Assembly (NCBI GenBank): GCA_021014945.1
Contig: MU266366.1
Coordinates: 94,579 to 158,578 of the forward strand
DNA length: 64,000 bases
Reading direction: 5' to 3'
Source: Leucogyrophana mollusca
Lineage: Eukaryota > Basidiomycota > Agaricomycetes > Boletales
In this document: positions 10,930 through 22,894 of the stretch, piece by piece
Layout of the letters: each line of letters begins with the position of its first letter
How positions within the stretch are numbered: the first letter of the stretch is position 1
Notes under the pieces: generated by a model
Database searches by the model: none
What the model saw: the letters and a program-made list of their open reading frames with translations, nothing else
What the model was told of the DNA's origin: nothing
Position numbers and translations under genes: made by a program

Positions 10930-13430
10930 TTAGGGTTGCGGAGCGCTGAGGGGTGAGAGGTGAGGTGGGACTCTGGGTTGACACTTGGGCTTGAGAGGTG
11001 AGGTGGGGTGAGGCGGAGTTTGGTGGGTAGTAGTAGGTTTTGTGAGATGCTGAGTGGCGATGGCGTGCTGTGGGCGGTCGCTGGGGTCGAGACTAGCATG
11101 AAGCGGGTGTGATCAGGCATAAAGCATAAAGCAAGAAACAGGAAGGCGGGGATCACTTTGCCCGTCATCGTCTGGTGCCAGGTCCCATGATCTGCAGTCG
11201 CTGATGATGATGACGATCTCGTCACCCCCTGGTACCAGCGGAGAAGAGCTTGGTACCAGTGCAGAAGATCTTGTAACCACCCGAGGCGATCGTCTACCAA
11301 CCGATAAGATCATCTGTCGATCGAAGAGATCTCGTTAGTCTCCTTTGCAGACCTTAAGCCTACTGACGGATGACGGCTGATCAGGCTGCATCACGAGAGA
11401 TCTGGGCCCAGGGGTGTGGTTAACGCGCCGCCGCCTTGAAGGAGGTAAGGGTGGGTGTCGCTGACAAGTTAGCTCAGCGATGGAGGCATGGAAGAGGCTG
11501 ACTCAACAACGTGCATAACACTCGGCTGGCTCAGCGGGGGCCATCATGATGCAGACTGGCTCGACGGGGGCACGGTGCACACCTCCCACCATGCGGCGCC
11601 TGTCTCTCCTCCACCGTCACCATGTAGTAGAACGCGGGATGGTCCTACCACATCATAACGGTGAGTGAGAGACATGGATGATGGTAGTGAGCCGGCACCG
11701 GCATATTCCGAGTCCGCACCCCAGGCTCATTTCGACGCGTTTCCGCATTGGACACTTTACCTATGTGCCACCAGCACGAACTCGCTGTTTACGAGCGTGC
11801 TTTCACGACCGTCATGGCCCGGTAAACGCTCCCCCAGCCGCTCACATTGTTCTGAAATGGGGCTCTGCTCAGTGCTTCCAAGCCGATCCAAGCTCCGCGG
11901 ACCACGTCCTCGGAAAGTCTAATCCACGCGCACAAACCCCAGGCTGTCAGTTGCCCCTCCCCGGTGCTACTTGGCTCTGCCTTGGCAAGGTGCGGGATCG
12001 CGGTATTGCCAGCTGCATGGCAACTTTCACTGGACTGCGACGTGGGGCTGCGATGGAGCAGGGACAGGACTGATTGGTACTGAGGGGTCGATCCCTGAAG
12101 GCTGAGGGTAAGGGGGCGTAGGACGCGTGCAGAGCCTGTTGCTTCTTCGTCCAAGTACGGCTGCGATGCTTCTCAGTAGGAGCCTCGTCAACTCCGGTAA
12201 ACACGCCGGTGTTCAGACGCTCGGCATAAAAAACGGGTAGATTTACTGTAATTACTGGCTTACCGGTCTATGATACGTCGTTCCGCGACCTACCCGTGGC
12301 AAGAAAACAACCAAAGGGGTGAGCACCAAATTGTGCCCTTTCATCAACTGTGACGGTAGACCCTACGTAATTGCTCTGCGTCCACTATGTTTCATACACC
12401 CGAAGGCTGGGTCTCAGGAGAACTGTATTTGTGATGGAAAGTCCGATGATGAAGGTATACAAATGAGTATCTATAACTACTACAAGATCTATAACTAATA
12501 TAATACAAGAAGCCGACCGGGAAAAATACAAGTAAGCGATACAGGTCGATCAGTGAACAGCTGTCCCGTTCATCGTGTGCCTCTCGGGCTTGATATCAGT
12601 TGAGATAGCGCAGCCGTCCACCTTGCCCTCCGTCAGCCACGCCTCACCCTTCACGAACATATCCCTGTCCGGAAACACCTCCAAAATTTCGGCGACGAAG
12701 CCCTCCGTCTCGAGCCGATACGTCCTCCGGAGCTCGCGCTTCCCGCCCACGGCGTGCGTCTCGACATTGAGGAGACTAAACCGCGGGTTGCGGCGCAGCT
12801 GCCGGAACGTCTGCCCGATCGGGAACTTTTCGTCGAGGAACAGCCGCTCGCACTCGGGCGATGTGATCGTGACGGTCGACGTGGCGACGCAAATGACGCG
12901 CTCAGCGCACTTGAGGTGCACCTGCCGCGATTGGGTGATGGGGTGTTCGGGCGATGCTGGCTTCAAGCGGGGAGAGACGTTGGCGTATATGCGCTCGATG
13001 AATATCGGGCGCGCGAAGAATGTGCTGTGGGACAGGCGGGTGAGAACGGGTTGGAAACGATAAAAGATGCGACGGTCGTCCTACCTGAGGAGTCGTTGCA
13101 AGTCGCCTTGTGCAGCCAGCATAATTCTCTCGAGGCCTGTTGTATCCTCGGGGATGCATGACAGCTATTAGGTATGATCAGAATTGGGAATAAAAAAGCT
13201 TGCCGCCACGCACCGATACATGAGTGGAGGCGGCGTTGTACGAATCGACCACCAGCATGTTTGATGTAGGAGGGATCGAAGCAACTGTCGAAGTTACGTT
13301 GATGCAAGAGGGTGCGTTGCGGGTAAAAACCTGGGAACAGAGAAGAACTGGCTTTTTAATGATGAGTGCCTTGCAAGGGCACCATCACGGAGAAAGAGAA
13401 GGTCACCAGCTCCGACCGGTGTCTACGTCA
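10930..13430. repeat. Segmental duplication, copy A
   Basis: This block matches 14180-17295 in the same orientation. It contains a shared GGTGAGGTGGGACTCTGGG-type stretch, the GATGATGATGACGAT tract (about 11200), the CACCTTGAAGGA-type motif (about 11430), the GGCTCTGCTCAGTGCTTCC segment (about 11860) and the 193-aa gene at its right end. About 10930-12549 has no convincing gene; the open frames there are interrupted differently in the two copies. Confidence 0.75.
12550..13258 (-). CDS. 193-aa fungal protein, possible chorismate lyase/UTRA-like fold (copy A)
   Basis: Exons on the minus strand are 13258-13214, 13146-13085 and 13024-12550, joining in phase to 193 aa from ATG MLVVDSYN. It is a soluble alpha/beta protein without signal peptide or membrane segment. 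Conserved-looking blocks are LERIMLAAQGDLQRLL, FFARPIFIERIY, RQVHLKCAERVICVATS, FPIGQTFRQL and TYRLETEGFVAEILEVFPDRDMF. The IGQ.FR block followed by an ARG-containing strand and an E-x-F-P segment recalls the chorismate lyase/UTRA fold. That is an impression only and no function is claimed. A copy with about 93% amino-acid identity and identical exon lengths (45, 62, 475 nt) lies at 16401-17117. Both keep intact frames and splice sites, so both are probably functional. Confidence 0.8.
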
Positions 13431-13449
13431 AAGCATATTTGAAACCTAT

Positions 13450-14150
13450 CATGATTGCCGCCGATAGACTTTGGGTGCTGCATGCGCACCATGATAAACC
13501 CTGTGTGCGTATCGTATCGCCATGATGGAGCCCCTGTGTATCGTCATGACAGCCTGCTGGGTATCACAATGATAAACTACAACCCAGCTGCATCGGTGCG
13601 CAGTGACACGAAATTCGTCGCAAATACTACGCCCGCGCCAGCCAACGATATGAGTGGGCGGGCGGCGAATTCGAAAGGACAATCAGAACTCCCAAACTAA
13701 AATCGAAACCCAAACCCAGAACACCGACACACCCCACGCTCACCACGCATCATGCCAACTATACCCCAAACCCCAAACAAAAAAACCACTACCAAAAAGA
13801 CTAAACCAAATAACCATGACTCACCAACACAACCTCGTCCCCCAAAACGGCTTCTCCGCGCGCCACGGGTACATGCCCCACAGCTCACGCTGTACGTGAT
13901 CCGCAGCTCGCCGCCGCCGTCAGGGTGTAAGGATCGTGCGCAGGGTGGAGATGTTGCGTGGGGGCAGGGGGATGCAAGGGACGGGGGGCGTCGGGGCGTC
14001 GGTGGTTGTGGGCGGTGGGAGGTTGCAGGGGGTAGTGGTGAGAGTAGCACGATTGGTTTTGTGGGTATGCTCTCGGCGGGAAGACCGTCCAGGGAATCGT
14101 GGGCGGGAGGCGCTGGGACATATGAACATACACACATGCGTGCAGACGTT
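13450..14150 (-). pseudogene. Decayed copy of the oxidoreductase tail
   Basis: The segment parallels about 100-940 of the window: the GATA/TATC tract (about 13490-13580), then the CACCAACACAACCTCGTCCCC and AACGGCTTCTCCGCG stretches (the exon 5 end), the GTGCGCAGGGTGGAGATG region, and the Pro-rich insert with GGCGGGAAGACCG. The frame corresponding to GISTPRTVLSH..EKPFLGTRLCW is broken by deletions and frameshifts, and the PNEDN part is absent. It is therefore a relic of the 607-986 exon plus its 3' flank, inserted between duplication copies A and B. Confidence 0.75.
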
Positions 14151-14179
14151 ACGTTGTACTTAGCTCCCTTTTTGGGTTG

Positions 14180-17100
14180 AGGGCCCCAGTAAACCGGTAC
14201 TGAGAGGTGAGAAGTGAGGCGGGACTCTGGGTTGAGACTTGAACATGGGCTGAGACGAGGTCGGTTTTGCGTGGATAGCGCAGTGTTTTGTCAGGAGTGG
14301 TGAGTGGCGACGGCGTGCGACGTGCGACGTGGGGGGTCGCTGGGGGTCGAAACTCGGGGCTCGGGACCGTGGACGGGTGAGGTAGGGTGGGTGTGATCGG
14401 GCGGAAGCGGTTGTGATCAGACATAAAGCACGAAGCATGGAGCAGGAAGGTGTGGATTACGTCGCTTGTCGTCGTTCGGTACCCACGAGCCGCAATCGCT
14501 GATGATGATGATGACGATCCCGTCACTCCTTGACACCAGTGGGCAAGATTCGGAGCTTGCTATCATTCGAAGATATGTTCTGCCAATCGAGAAGATCGTC
14601 TGCCAATCGGAAAGATCTCGTTAGTCTCCTTGCAGACCGTACTGACAGAGGACAGGCGATTGGGCGGCGTCACGAGAGCTCTAGGGTGTGGTCAGTGCGC
14701 CACCACCTTGAAGGAAGTAAGGTGGGTCGCTGGCAGGTTGGCTCAGCGATGGGGCATGATACAGGCTGGCTTAACGGGAGAAAGAGTTACAGGCCGGTTC
14801 AACGGGGGCCGTCATGGTGCGCATTGCTTTGAGGGGGTATGATAATGATGCAGATTGATTCAACGGGCACGGTACAAACCAGTCTGCGGATCTACCTTTC
14901 GCCGTACGGTGCCTATATGTTGAAAGCGGGCTGCGGTGGGCGACGGGAAACGAGGGGGACAGCCCGTCTAAGGTAGGGAAAAACGCGCAAGATAATTGTC
15001 GGCTGGAGCCTCAGGTGCGCGCCGTTGGGCCAGTCACGAGTTTCTCTTCCGCCGTCACAATACAGTAGCTCTAGAGCGAGACAAAAACGAAGGTTAGATT
15101 CGACATAGACGCATGCATATCATATCTGTGTCCCTGCCATATCCATAGCAGAGTGTAGGTCCGTTCTACCGCGTCGTAACTGTGAATGACGGGGACGACA
15201 GACGACGAGCAGTCCGAGTCATACTCTGCTCTGCTGGCACTCAGCCACCGATATAACTGAGTCTGAAATGATATATATATACGCAAACAAGCTGAACAGG
15301 TAAAAATAGCACAGCCACTCTGGGCACTGCTGCAAGCCTCTTGAAACTATCCTTGCATGGCAACTACTGGTTTGATGATTTGGCTACCATGGTACTTCAT
15401 TTCATTCTTCCTGAAAGAATCCTAGAAGTACCCTTACAGGATTTTAATTCATCTGCTGATGAATATTTAAATGAGTGTGATATAGGAGCCAGACATGAAC
15501 TGGCATCGGCATCTTCCGCACCTCAAGCTCATGTCGACGTGTCGTCGCATTGCAAAATCTCCATGTGCCACCACTGTGTCACCCAGCGCGAACATGGCCC
15601 GGGAAATAGTCCCCCGATCGCTCGCATTGTTCTGGAATGGGGCCTTGCTCAGTGCTTCCAAGCCGATCCAAGCTCCGCGGATCACGTCCTCGGAAAGTCT
15701 AATCCATGCGGCGCACGAGCCTCAGGCTGTCAGTTTCCACTCCCCGGTGCTACTTATCCCTGCCCTGAAAAGATGTAGGATCGCGGTATCGCCAACTGCA
15801 TAGCAACTTCCACCGGGCTGCGATGTGGGGCTGCGATGGAGCGGGGACAGGCGGCCCAGACAGAGTAATGTAACTTTTAGCTGATTAGGGCGATTGTTAC
15901 TCCCAGCGTACCATAGCCATAGACAATTAATGTACAGGACTTGTTGGTACTGAGGAGTCGGTCCCTGAGTGTGAGTGGGCAAGACTGGGAGGTAGCATAG
16001 GATGTGCGCCGAACTTGTTGCATCGTCCAAGTTCGTCTCTTTGGTACAGCTGCGATGCTCCCTAGGAGCCCCGCTATCCCACTGCCAACCCCGGTAAACA
16101 TGTCAGTGTTCGGATGCTCGGCATGGAGTTGGCTCCCCCGATCAATGATACGTCGTTTCGCGACCTACCCGTGGTAAGTAAAGGGCATCGAAAGGGGTGA
16201 GCACACGACTGCGCCCTTTCATCAACTGCGACGATAGACTTTATGCTCAAGTATCGTGCTGGCTCAGTGGAACAGCGAAAGAGTGCAAAGGGGAACTGTA
16301 TTGGTGATGGCAAGTCCGATGGATGAAGGTATACAAATGAGTATCTATAACTACTACAAGAAGGCGACCAGGGAAAATACAAGTAGGTGATGCAGGTTGA
16401 TCAGTGAACAGCCGTTCCGTTCATCGTGTGCCACTCGGGCTTGCTCTCGGTAGAGATAGCGCAGCTGTCCACCTTGCCCTCCGTCAGCCACGCCTCGCCC
16501 TTCACGAACATATCCCTGTCTGGGAACACCTCCAAAATCTCGGCGACAAATCCCTCCGTCTCGAGCCGATACGTCCTCCGGAGCTCGCGCTTCCCACCCA
16601 CGGCGTGCGTCTCGACGTTGAGGAGACTAAACCGCGGGTTGCGGCGCAGCTGCCGGAACGTCTGCCCAATCGGGAATTTTTCGTCGAGGAACAGACGCTC
16701 GCATTCGGGCGACGTGATCGTGACGGTCGACGTGGCGACGCAGACGACCCGCGAGGCGCACTTGAGGTGCACCTGCCGCGATTGAGTGATGGGGTTCTCG
16801 GGCGATGCTGGCTTCAAGCGAGAAGATGCGTTGGCGTATATGCACTCGATAAATATCGGGCGCGCGAAAAATGTGCTATGGGACAGGCGGGTGAGAATGG
16901 GTTGGAAACAACAAAAAACGGGACGGTGGTCCTACCTGAGAAGTCGTTGCAAGTCGCCTTGTGCAGCCAACATAATTCTCTCGAGGCCTGTCGTATCCTC
17001 AGGGACGCATGAAAGCTATTAGGTATGATCAGTTTGGGAATAGAAAGGTGAAGGAAGCTTGCCGTCACTCACCGATACCTGAGTGGAGGCAACGTTGTAT

Positions 17101-17295
17101 GAATCGACGGCCAACATGTTTAATATAGGAGGAACGTAAAGGTCAAGGCAACTGTTGAAGTTACGTTGGTGCAAGAGAGTGCGGTACGGGGAAAAACCTG
17201 GGAACAGAGACAACCTGGCTTTTTAATGGCGAGCGCCTTCTAAGGGCACAATCACGGAGAAGGAGAAGATCGCCAGCTCCGTCCGGTATCTACGC
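14180..17295. repeat. Segmental duplication, copy B
   Basis: Collinear with 10930-13430, but longer because of extra sequence around 14830-15480, which has no counterpart in copy A and no recognisable gene. The shared parts outside the gene (for example 15640-15710 and 16120-16260) have diverged by point changes and small indels more than the gene has, as expected if the protein is under constraint. Confidence 0.75.
16401..17117 (-). CDS. 193-aa fungal protein, possible chorismate lyase/UTRA-like fold (copy B)
   Basis: Exons 17117-17073, 16997-16936 and 16875-16401 give 193 aa starting MLAVDSYN. Exon lengths and intron phases equal those of the copy at 12550-13258. I count 13 amino-acid differences, clustered at the N-terminus, around FIECIYANASSRL and in the C-terminal tail (STESKPEWH versus STDIKPERH). 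The central block from VCVATS to EGKVD is identical. The gene seems intact and probably arose in the segmental duplication; a difference in expression or function cannot be judged from sequence. Confidence 0.8.
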
Positions 17296-18682
17296 TCGCA
17301 CGGGCAGCATGGGGATGCTGTTCGTGAAGCGAAGAATATTCGCTCGAGCGCTTGCGGATGTGCACATTCACAGACGCAAATCGTGGTGCCTTCGAATTCG
17401 AAAAATCGTGGTGAGCGGAGAATATCTATCTTATCTGATACAACGATAAGCACCTTATACTCACTAAGTAAGGACAAACGACTTCGAGATATTTCAGGCG
17501 TTAAAGTGGTTCGGAGGTTCCTGGACATCGCAGCCCTCGCCATCAGATTATCGACATGTGCAGACATTCTTCGCGGATGCGGTCGCACGCTGACCGTGGG
17601 AGGGGATAATCCTAACGCCAATTGGTCGAAGCTACGCAACAGCGCCCGCTTGTCCTCGGTGAGGTGACAAAGCCTGGCAAGGCATCTGCGGCATAAGGAA
17701 ATTCAGGACGCTTGCTGTGGCGCCATAAAGGTGTTAATATTATCCAACAAAGGGGTGCTTTTCATTCTCACTGGCACTTCTTTCGTGATGAGAACAGTGA
17801 CCATGACGAAACCTGGAACTGAGTGGCGCGCATGTGCTAGCTCACGTCCGATTGGACTACACCCACAGACGCCCGGGATCTCCATGCCATTTGGCGTGCG
17901 CCGGCTAATCCTCTCGTAAAGGGTTCTGTTCTTCAACCCCAGGGGCAATGGGACGCTGGAGCACGGCGGTCTGTGCAACTAACGACGCGCAAGAAGGCGC
18001 ACCAGCTCAGATCCAGAAGCCTTGTGTGCTATTTTGAGCGCCACTTCTTCCGTGAACGTGCCACGCAAGGGTTCGTCGCGGTTGGATGGCTACGCGAGAA
18101 ACTGTTCCACAGGAAATGAGACCACTTTGGGCGCATTGATTGATGTGTCGAGAATGCATCTACACGGGTGGACAAATGCGTGCGCCCCAGCTGCGCTTGT
18201 TGATGGGTCCTGATCAATTTTTGATGAGTTCAAGTAGAGATTTAGCTGGTGACATACTAAATTATGACAGGAGACTCGACATCCGCGTGCGCGTACGCAC
18301 GTTTGAATTTACTTGAGCTTTACACCAGAGCAGCGAGGTCTTTCATTCGAACATTCAATTCCATGGACGGTCCCCCACCGAGTTTTGAGGGTGTGGGATA
18401 TCGCCGCACACTGAAGCATCCTTGCTCGTGGCTGAAGAATCCAGAAAAACTGCACGGGATATCTTCAGGCGATACGATCCAGTCCTGACTCCTGGCAGGA
18501 GTACTTCTTCTTCGACACCGTCTGAGCGCGTTGAAACTTGAAAGCGCGAACGATAACTTGGATTTCACGACAAGGGACTTACCTGTTTTCCCACACCTCG
18601 CTTAACGCTTAGCTAATGAAACTATTGCCGAATCCGATCTTTTGCTCACCGTCACTCTCGGCCATCTCAAGACACGATCGCG
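17296..18682. other. Interval without a supported gene
   Basis: A 138-codon minus-strand open frame at 17223-17639 overlaps the duplicated flank and has no recognisable domain. The other frames between 17700 and 18570 are short and unsupported. The last about 100 bp before 18683 may hold the FCF1 promoter. Confidence 0.4.
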
Positions 18683-19582
18683 ATGGCAAGTTAACTCTCT
18701 TCATTTCTACCAGGTGAATATCAGTAACATTCTGACAGGGAAAAGCCAAGAAAACCCGCAAGTTTGCCGCAGTAAAGCGCCTTTTGAACCCAAATGATGC
18801 TCGTTTGTATGTGTCCCGGTATTCTAAAGTTTATACAATGTTGATCTGTCTTACGCATGCCTTCACAGGAAAGAAAATCAACTGAAGCAGAAGAAGAAGG
18901 AAGAGGAAGAAAAAGCGAAAGCTGTTCGTCGAGTGTTCGTCCAATCAGTTACTACCATCTTGTGTCTCATGCTTACCTGCTTTCCCCGTGTTCAGACCCC
19001 AAATCGCGTCTTCGCTATTCCTCGCCCATAACACCGAGCTTGTTCCCCCGTATCGAGTCCTAATCGATACCAACTTCATTAACTTCAGTCTGCAAAACAA
19101 ACTGGAGCTCGTCAGCGGTATGATGGACTGCCTGTACGCAAAATGTCGGTGTTTTCCTTGCTTATCTTTTCCCGCTGATGATATTGGACAAACCCGGGGT
19201 TACTTACTATCTATTCGCACAGGTATCCCATGTGTAACAGACTGTGTGATGGCGGAGTTGGAGAAACTCGGACACCGATATCGTGTAGCTCTCAGGTGGG
19301 CGCTTTTCTTTCGCTTTGTAACCGTAGGGATGCTGAATGAATCTTGTTGGTAGGGTCGCCCGTGATCCACGCTTTGAGCGCCTCAGCTGCAGTCACACGG
19401 GCACGTATGCCGACGACTGCCTAGTGCAGCGCGTGACAGCTCATAAGTGTTATATCGTCGCTACATGTGACCGTGAACTACGCAGGCGAATACGCAAGAT
19501 CCCGGGTGTGCCGCTAATGTATATCGTCAGTAGACGCTACGCAATCGAGAGACTCCCAGATCAGGGCGCACCTGGATCGTGA
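18683..19582 (+). CDS. FCF1: rRNA-processing protein FCF1/Utp24 (PIN domain)
   Basis: Exons 18683-18685, 18739-18806, 18869-18934, 18996-19144, 19223-19295 and 19354-19582 give 195 aa, close to the 189-198 aa usual for this family. FCF1/Utp24 is the PIN-domain endonuclease of the nucleolar small-subunit processome that cleaves pre-18S rRNA. Signatures include [16 protein letters not shown], a Lys/Glu-rich linker, [15 protein letters not shown] with the first PIN aspartate, [19 protein letters not shown] and [16 protein letters not shown], ending in RLPDQGAP. The first exon is only the ATG, followed by a GCAAGT donor, so the first intron is of GC-AG type; this is required to restore the family N-terminus MGKAKK. 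The third donor is GTTCGT and the fourth GTCGGT. Identification is near certain; the start exon is inferred. Confidence 0.93.
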
Positions 19583-22500
19583 GGGGCTTTTGGAAAGCAA
19601 AAGTATATTATAGACTGCGGGCCTTCCAATATTCTGCACGGCAACAATTTGCTCACGCTGTTCAGTTATCTTCTAGATTTGTATCTGTACGTTCTATATC
19701 GTCTTTTCTCCTCCCCTGGAAGCATGCTTATCACTGCCACTAGTTAGCCATGTATCGTGGCCGCAATTTACGTTTTTCGCCTTTCCTCTGGATTTATCCT
19801 AGTTGTATGGAGTTTGGTTCCCATACAAGCTTGCTTATCGAACACCCCACATCAATTTACCCTTATCCACAAAACCGGCCCATCGGAAGCAGATTGTCAT
19901 TCTAAGGGGTACAATGATCAGCGCCCATTTTTCTCAAGACTTGTACGCTCAATTTATTGAGCTCGTTCACCGAAAGCATTTTTGACCCGCCCCTGCTAGG
20001 TGAGTGGCATTTGCGTTCCACCGGCAGATTCCGATCTGAGTATTCGCAAGGGAGGTGCATCGAAAAGACTCTTTGTGCGATGCCATCGCCAGATCCGTGG
20101 CAGAAGATCGGTGGACCCAGGTTTTCTCCCGCGAGGTCCCACCGCGACAAAATCACCCGCCTTCTCACTCGTGGAATTTTGATGCCAGCGTTCGAGTGAA
20201 GAGTACCGGTACTATCAGATCTAATCGTGGCCAACCTTCTAAGGGCTCGCTTTCGCAGATACCTTGTCTGTAAGTATTCGATGTATCGAAATCATCCCGT
20301 GCCCCTCTGGGTCCTGCCTGCGGTCATGTGATAACCACTTCCTCGCACGATCCAAAGTATATTTTGCGCCGTGCCGCCGCCGACTGCTGTCATCATGCTG
20401 AGTCGTTGTAGTCAACCACACATGATAGCGAGCGAAACTCCAGAGAACCCCGAAACTACTTCCTGTTATCTAAAGAATGCCCCCCACGGGGTTATCTTCC
20501 TTTCAGCAATCCACTTTTTGTATCTGATAGTCTGCTTCCAGGAAGGCGGCGGCGCTCCGCTGCTCGCAGAACGGAATCAGGCCACCGCGAAGCAACACTC
20601 GCCTGACTTCAATGTGATGGCCAGCCTCATCAAATTCCACCCCTTATTTCTCGGGCACCCTGCGTCAGTATATCATGATAGAGTCTGAATATACGTTCAT
20701 TGATTTCAAATGCATCAACCAGGTCAAACCCACCACGCACATGATTTCCATCATGATGTCGATTGCCGAGGTACTAACTCTTCCCGCTTTTCTTTTCTCT
20801 CTCACACATTAAATATCGCAGCAAATATACTTCATTCTAATATTGCTGCAAGCAATTTGCCTGGGGCGGTCCGACACGCACGCTCTCCGTGGCCGCTGGT
20901 TCCTGAACGTCCATGTAACCTTTATCGAGCCTTCTCGCAGAGCACACGTTGTCCTTCGCACGTTGTCCTTTGTACAGGAAGTGATCTCGAAGTTCTTTGT
21001 GATTTTTCGAGCAATTGGGGTATATACATTCGATTTGTAACCACACAGGAGCTGACAGCAGTCTCCCCAAACACCGAGATAGGAAATAATCGACCCTTTA
21101 CAACAACTACCCCCATGGCTCAAACATGTCCCCTGGGTGCTTCGCTTTCGTCGGAGGCTGTCAAGACCGGAAGGAACTACTCTTCGCATCCGATGCATGC
21201 GAGGTTGGCAAAACCTCTCCTACGAGATCACCCTCCCACTCCCATATCCTTTCGTTGTCCGAGATGTATCGAAGCATGAAGGTACATCTCCACGTCGACT
21301 GTGTGGAGTATTTTCATTCGAGGCTGTCTTCACAGGCTTATAATTAGGTGATGCCGCGGAGTTTTTCGTCCAGCGTATCGCAACTAAAGAACATGGGTAA
21401 AAGAGGAGATAGAGTGAGAGAACGGACACATGCAGCGCGATGATCATCGAAGTGGATATGTCATTGTCGGAGGTATATCCCAAGGCTCCAAGCTGACTGT
21501 ACCTTTCTCGTCTTGGAACCGTTCGGCCCGTGCCAGTCGCGCTGCAGTGACTGTCGGTCTCACCGGGTCTCACGTTATCTGGCAAACAAATTGAGACGTG
21601 CCATCGAAGGTGATCCCACAGGTATTGATTAGCTTCTATGACTTCGAGGCCGGGTCGAGCACCGCTATAACTCTATCAATAGCTTTCCCGCGATTCGATC
21701 TATCATCATCTATGTATGTGAACACTTTTTCTCATTGTGGGCCCGTCACATTCGGACTTGACGCAGCGTACGGCGCGACGGGCCAGGAGGGCACTGAGTC
21801 CCAAGAATCAACCTCCCTGAAATTATATGCGTGCGTTTCAAGTTATTGATTGAATGGCTCACAGGGCAGGTACACTGGACTTTTCGTAGGCGAATACCCA
21901 ACTCGGAATTCTCCATCACGAAAATTCCCAGGTGGAATTCTTTCCCTGCAGTGCTGAACCCGTAGTATGGGTCGTATCTTGCTGCTTTGTTGCTCTTGGA
22001 ACAGATCACTGCCGAACAGATTTCCGCGGGTCAATGTGGTGATTCAGCGTTAGCCGCGGATGTACGGACATTAACGTCGTGCTTGCGCGTGGATCGTGCC
22101 ACGGATACAATGCTCGATGCTATCCTGGTGGTGCTGACATCGCAGGAAGCGTAACTTATCGCGGAAATGTCACTGGATGATGCCCTTCTTGTATGCATGG
22201 AACTCCTAATATCTCATTTAGGCGTTGTCCTCCAAATTCGCCATTCGTGTTCGTTTTCTTCCAAGGTGCAAATGCTCCCTTCAACCAAACTTGCCCCACC
22301 TCCCAATTTGCGCGTCTAACTTAATTCAATTTCTGACTGTAGGTCCTGTACGTCGCCATGCAACTGGTCATGATGCCTCCATATGATGCACGAATGACTA
22401 CTTCGTCTGATGTGACCAGATCTCAACCTTTCTCCGCCCCGAAATTCCCGCGATAAACCTCGATGCCTTGTCCTGCTCTGTAGCAGGAGACTGGCTTGTA

Positions 22501-22894
22501 TACATGATCTCCCAGTCGAAATGTGGGAGGCACCACATGAGTTCCCATTCACCACTGACCCGACTCAACTGGGAGAAAACCGATTGCTATAGAGCAGCAT
22601 ATTCTTCTATTCACGGACCTCATACTTTTCGATGATTACCTATCTGAGCAATGTATTTTTGTTCCCGGTCAGTTCATTGCAGGTCCCTCCAGCTCAGGAC
22701 TTCAAACTTCAAGCCAACTTCAAGCTTAAGTTTGTAGACGCCCACCAGCCACGTGGCATATGAGACAGGGCGCGTCGCGACGCGGTCACTGACGTGACAT
22801 ACTCACCTCTGACTGCGACTTCATCTCAGAAAAAGCTTCGCATATTCGGCGCTGCACGTATCTTTTATCATAAATATTATCTTTCCTAGTCGTT
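19583..22894 (+). other. Interval with coding-like fragments, gene not resolved
   Basis: No complete gene could be assembled. Plus-strand fragments that look protein-like are at about 19920-19985 (SQDLYAQFIELVHRK), 20545-20650 (PDFNVMASLIKFHPLF), 20670-20775 (EYTFIDFKCINQVKP), 21200-21280 (NLSYEITLPLPYPFVV) and 22000-22230 (TMLDAILVVLTSQEA, then MSLDDALLVCMELL). They lie in different frames separated by stops. This is either a multi-exon gene that I could not splice or a decayed one. No family was recognised. Confidence 0.3.

Noticed and set aside
10925..10940. TTAGGG-like bases (GGGTTAGGG) that might be interstitial telomere sequence
   Set aside because: Only about one and a half units, no array; similar single motifs occur elsewhere (near 59055).
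11660..12160. Open frames shared by both duplication copies (around GAWIGLEAL)
   Set aside because: Frames are interrupted at different places in copies A and B and show no domain, so conservation there is explained by recent duplication.
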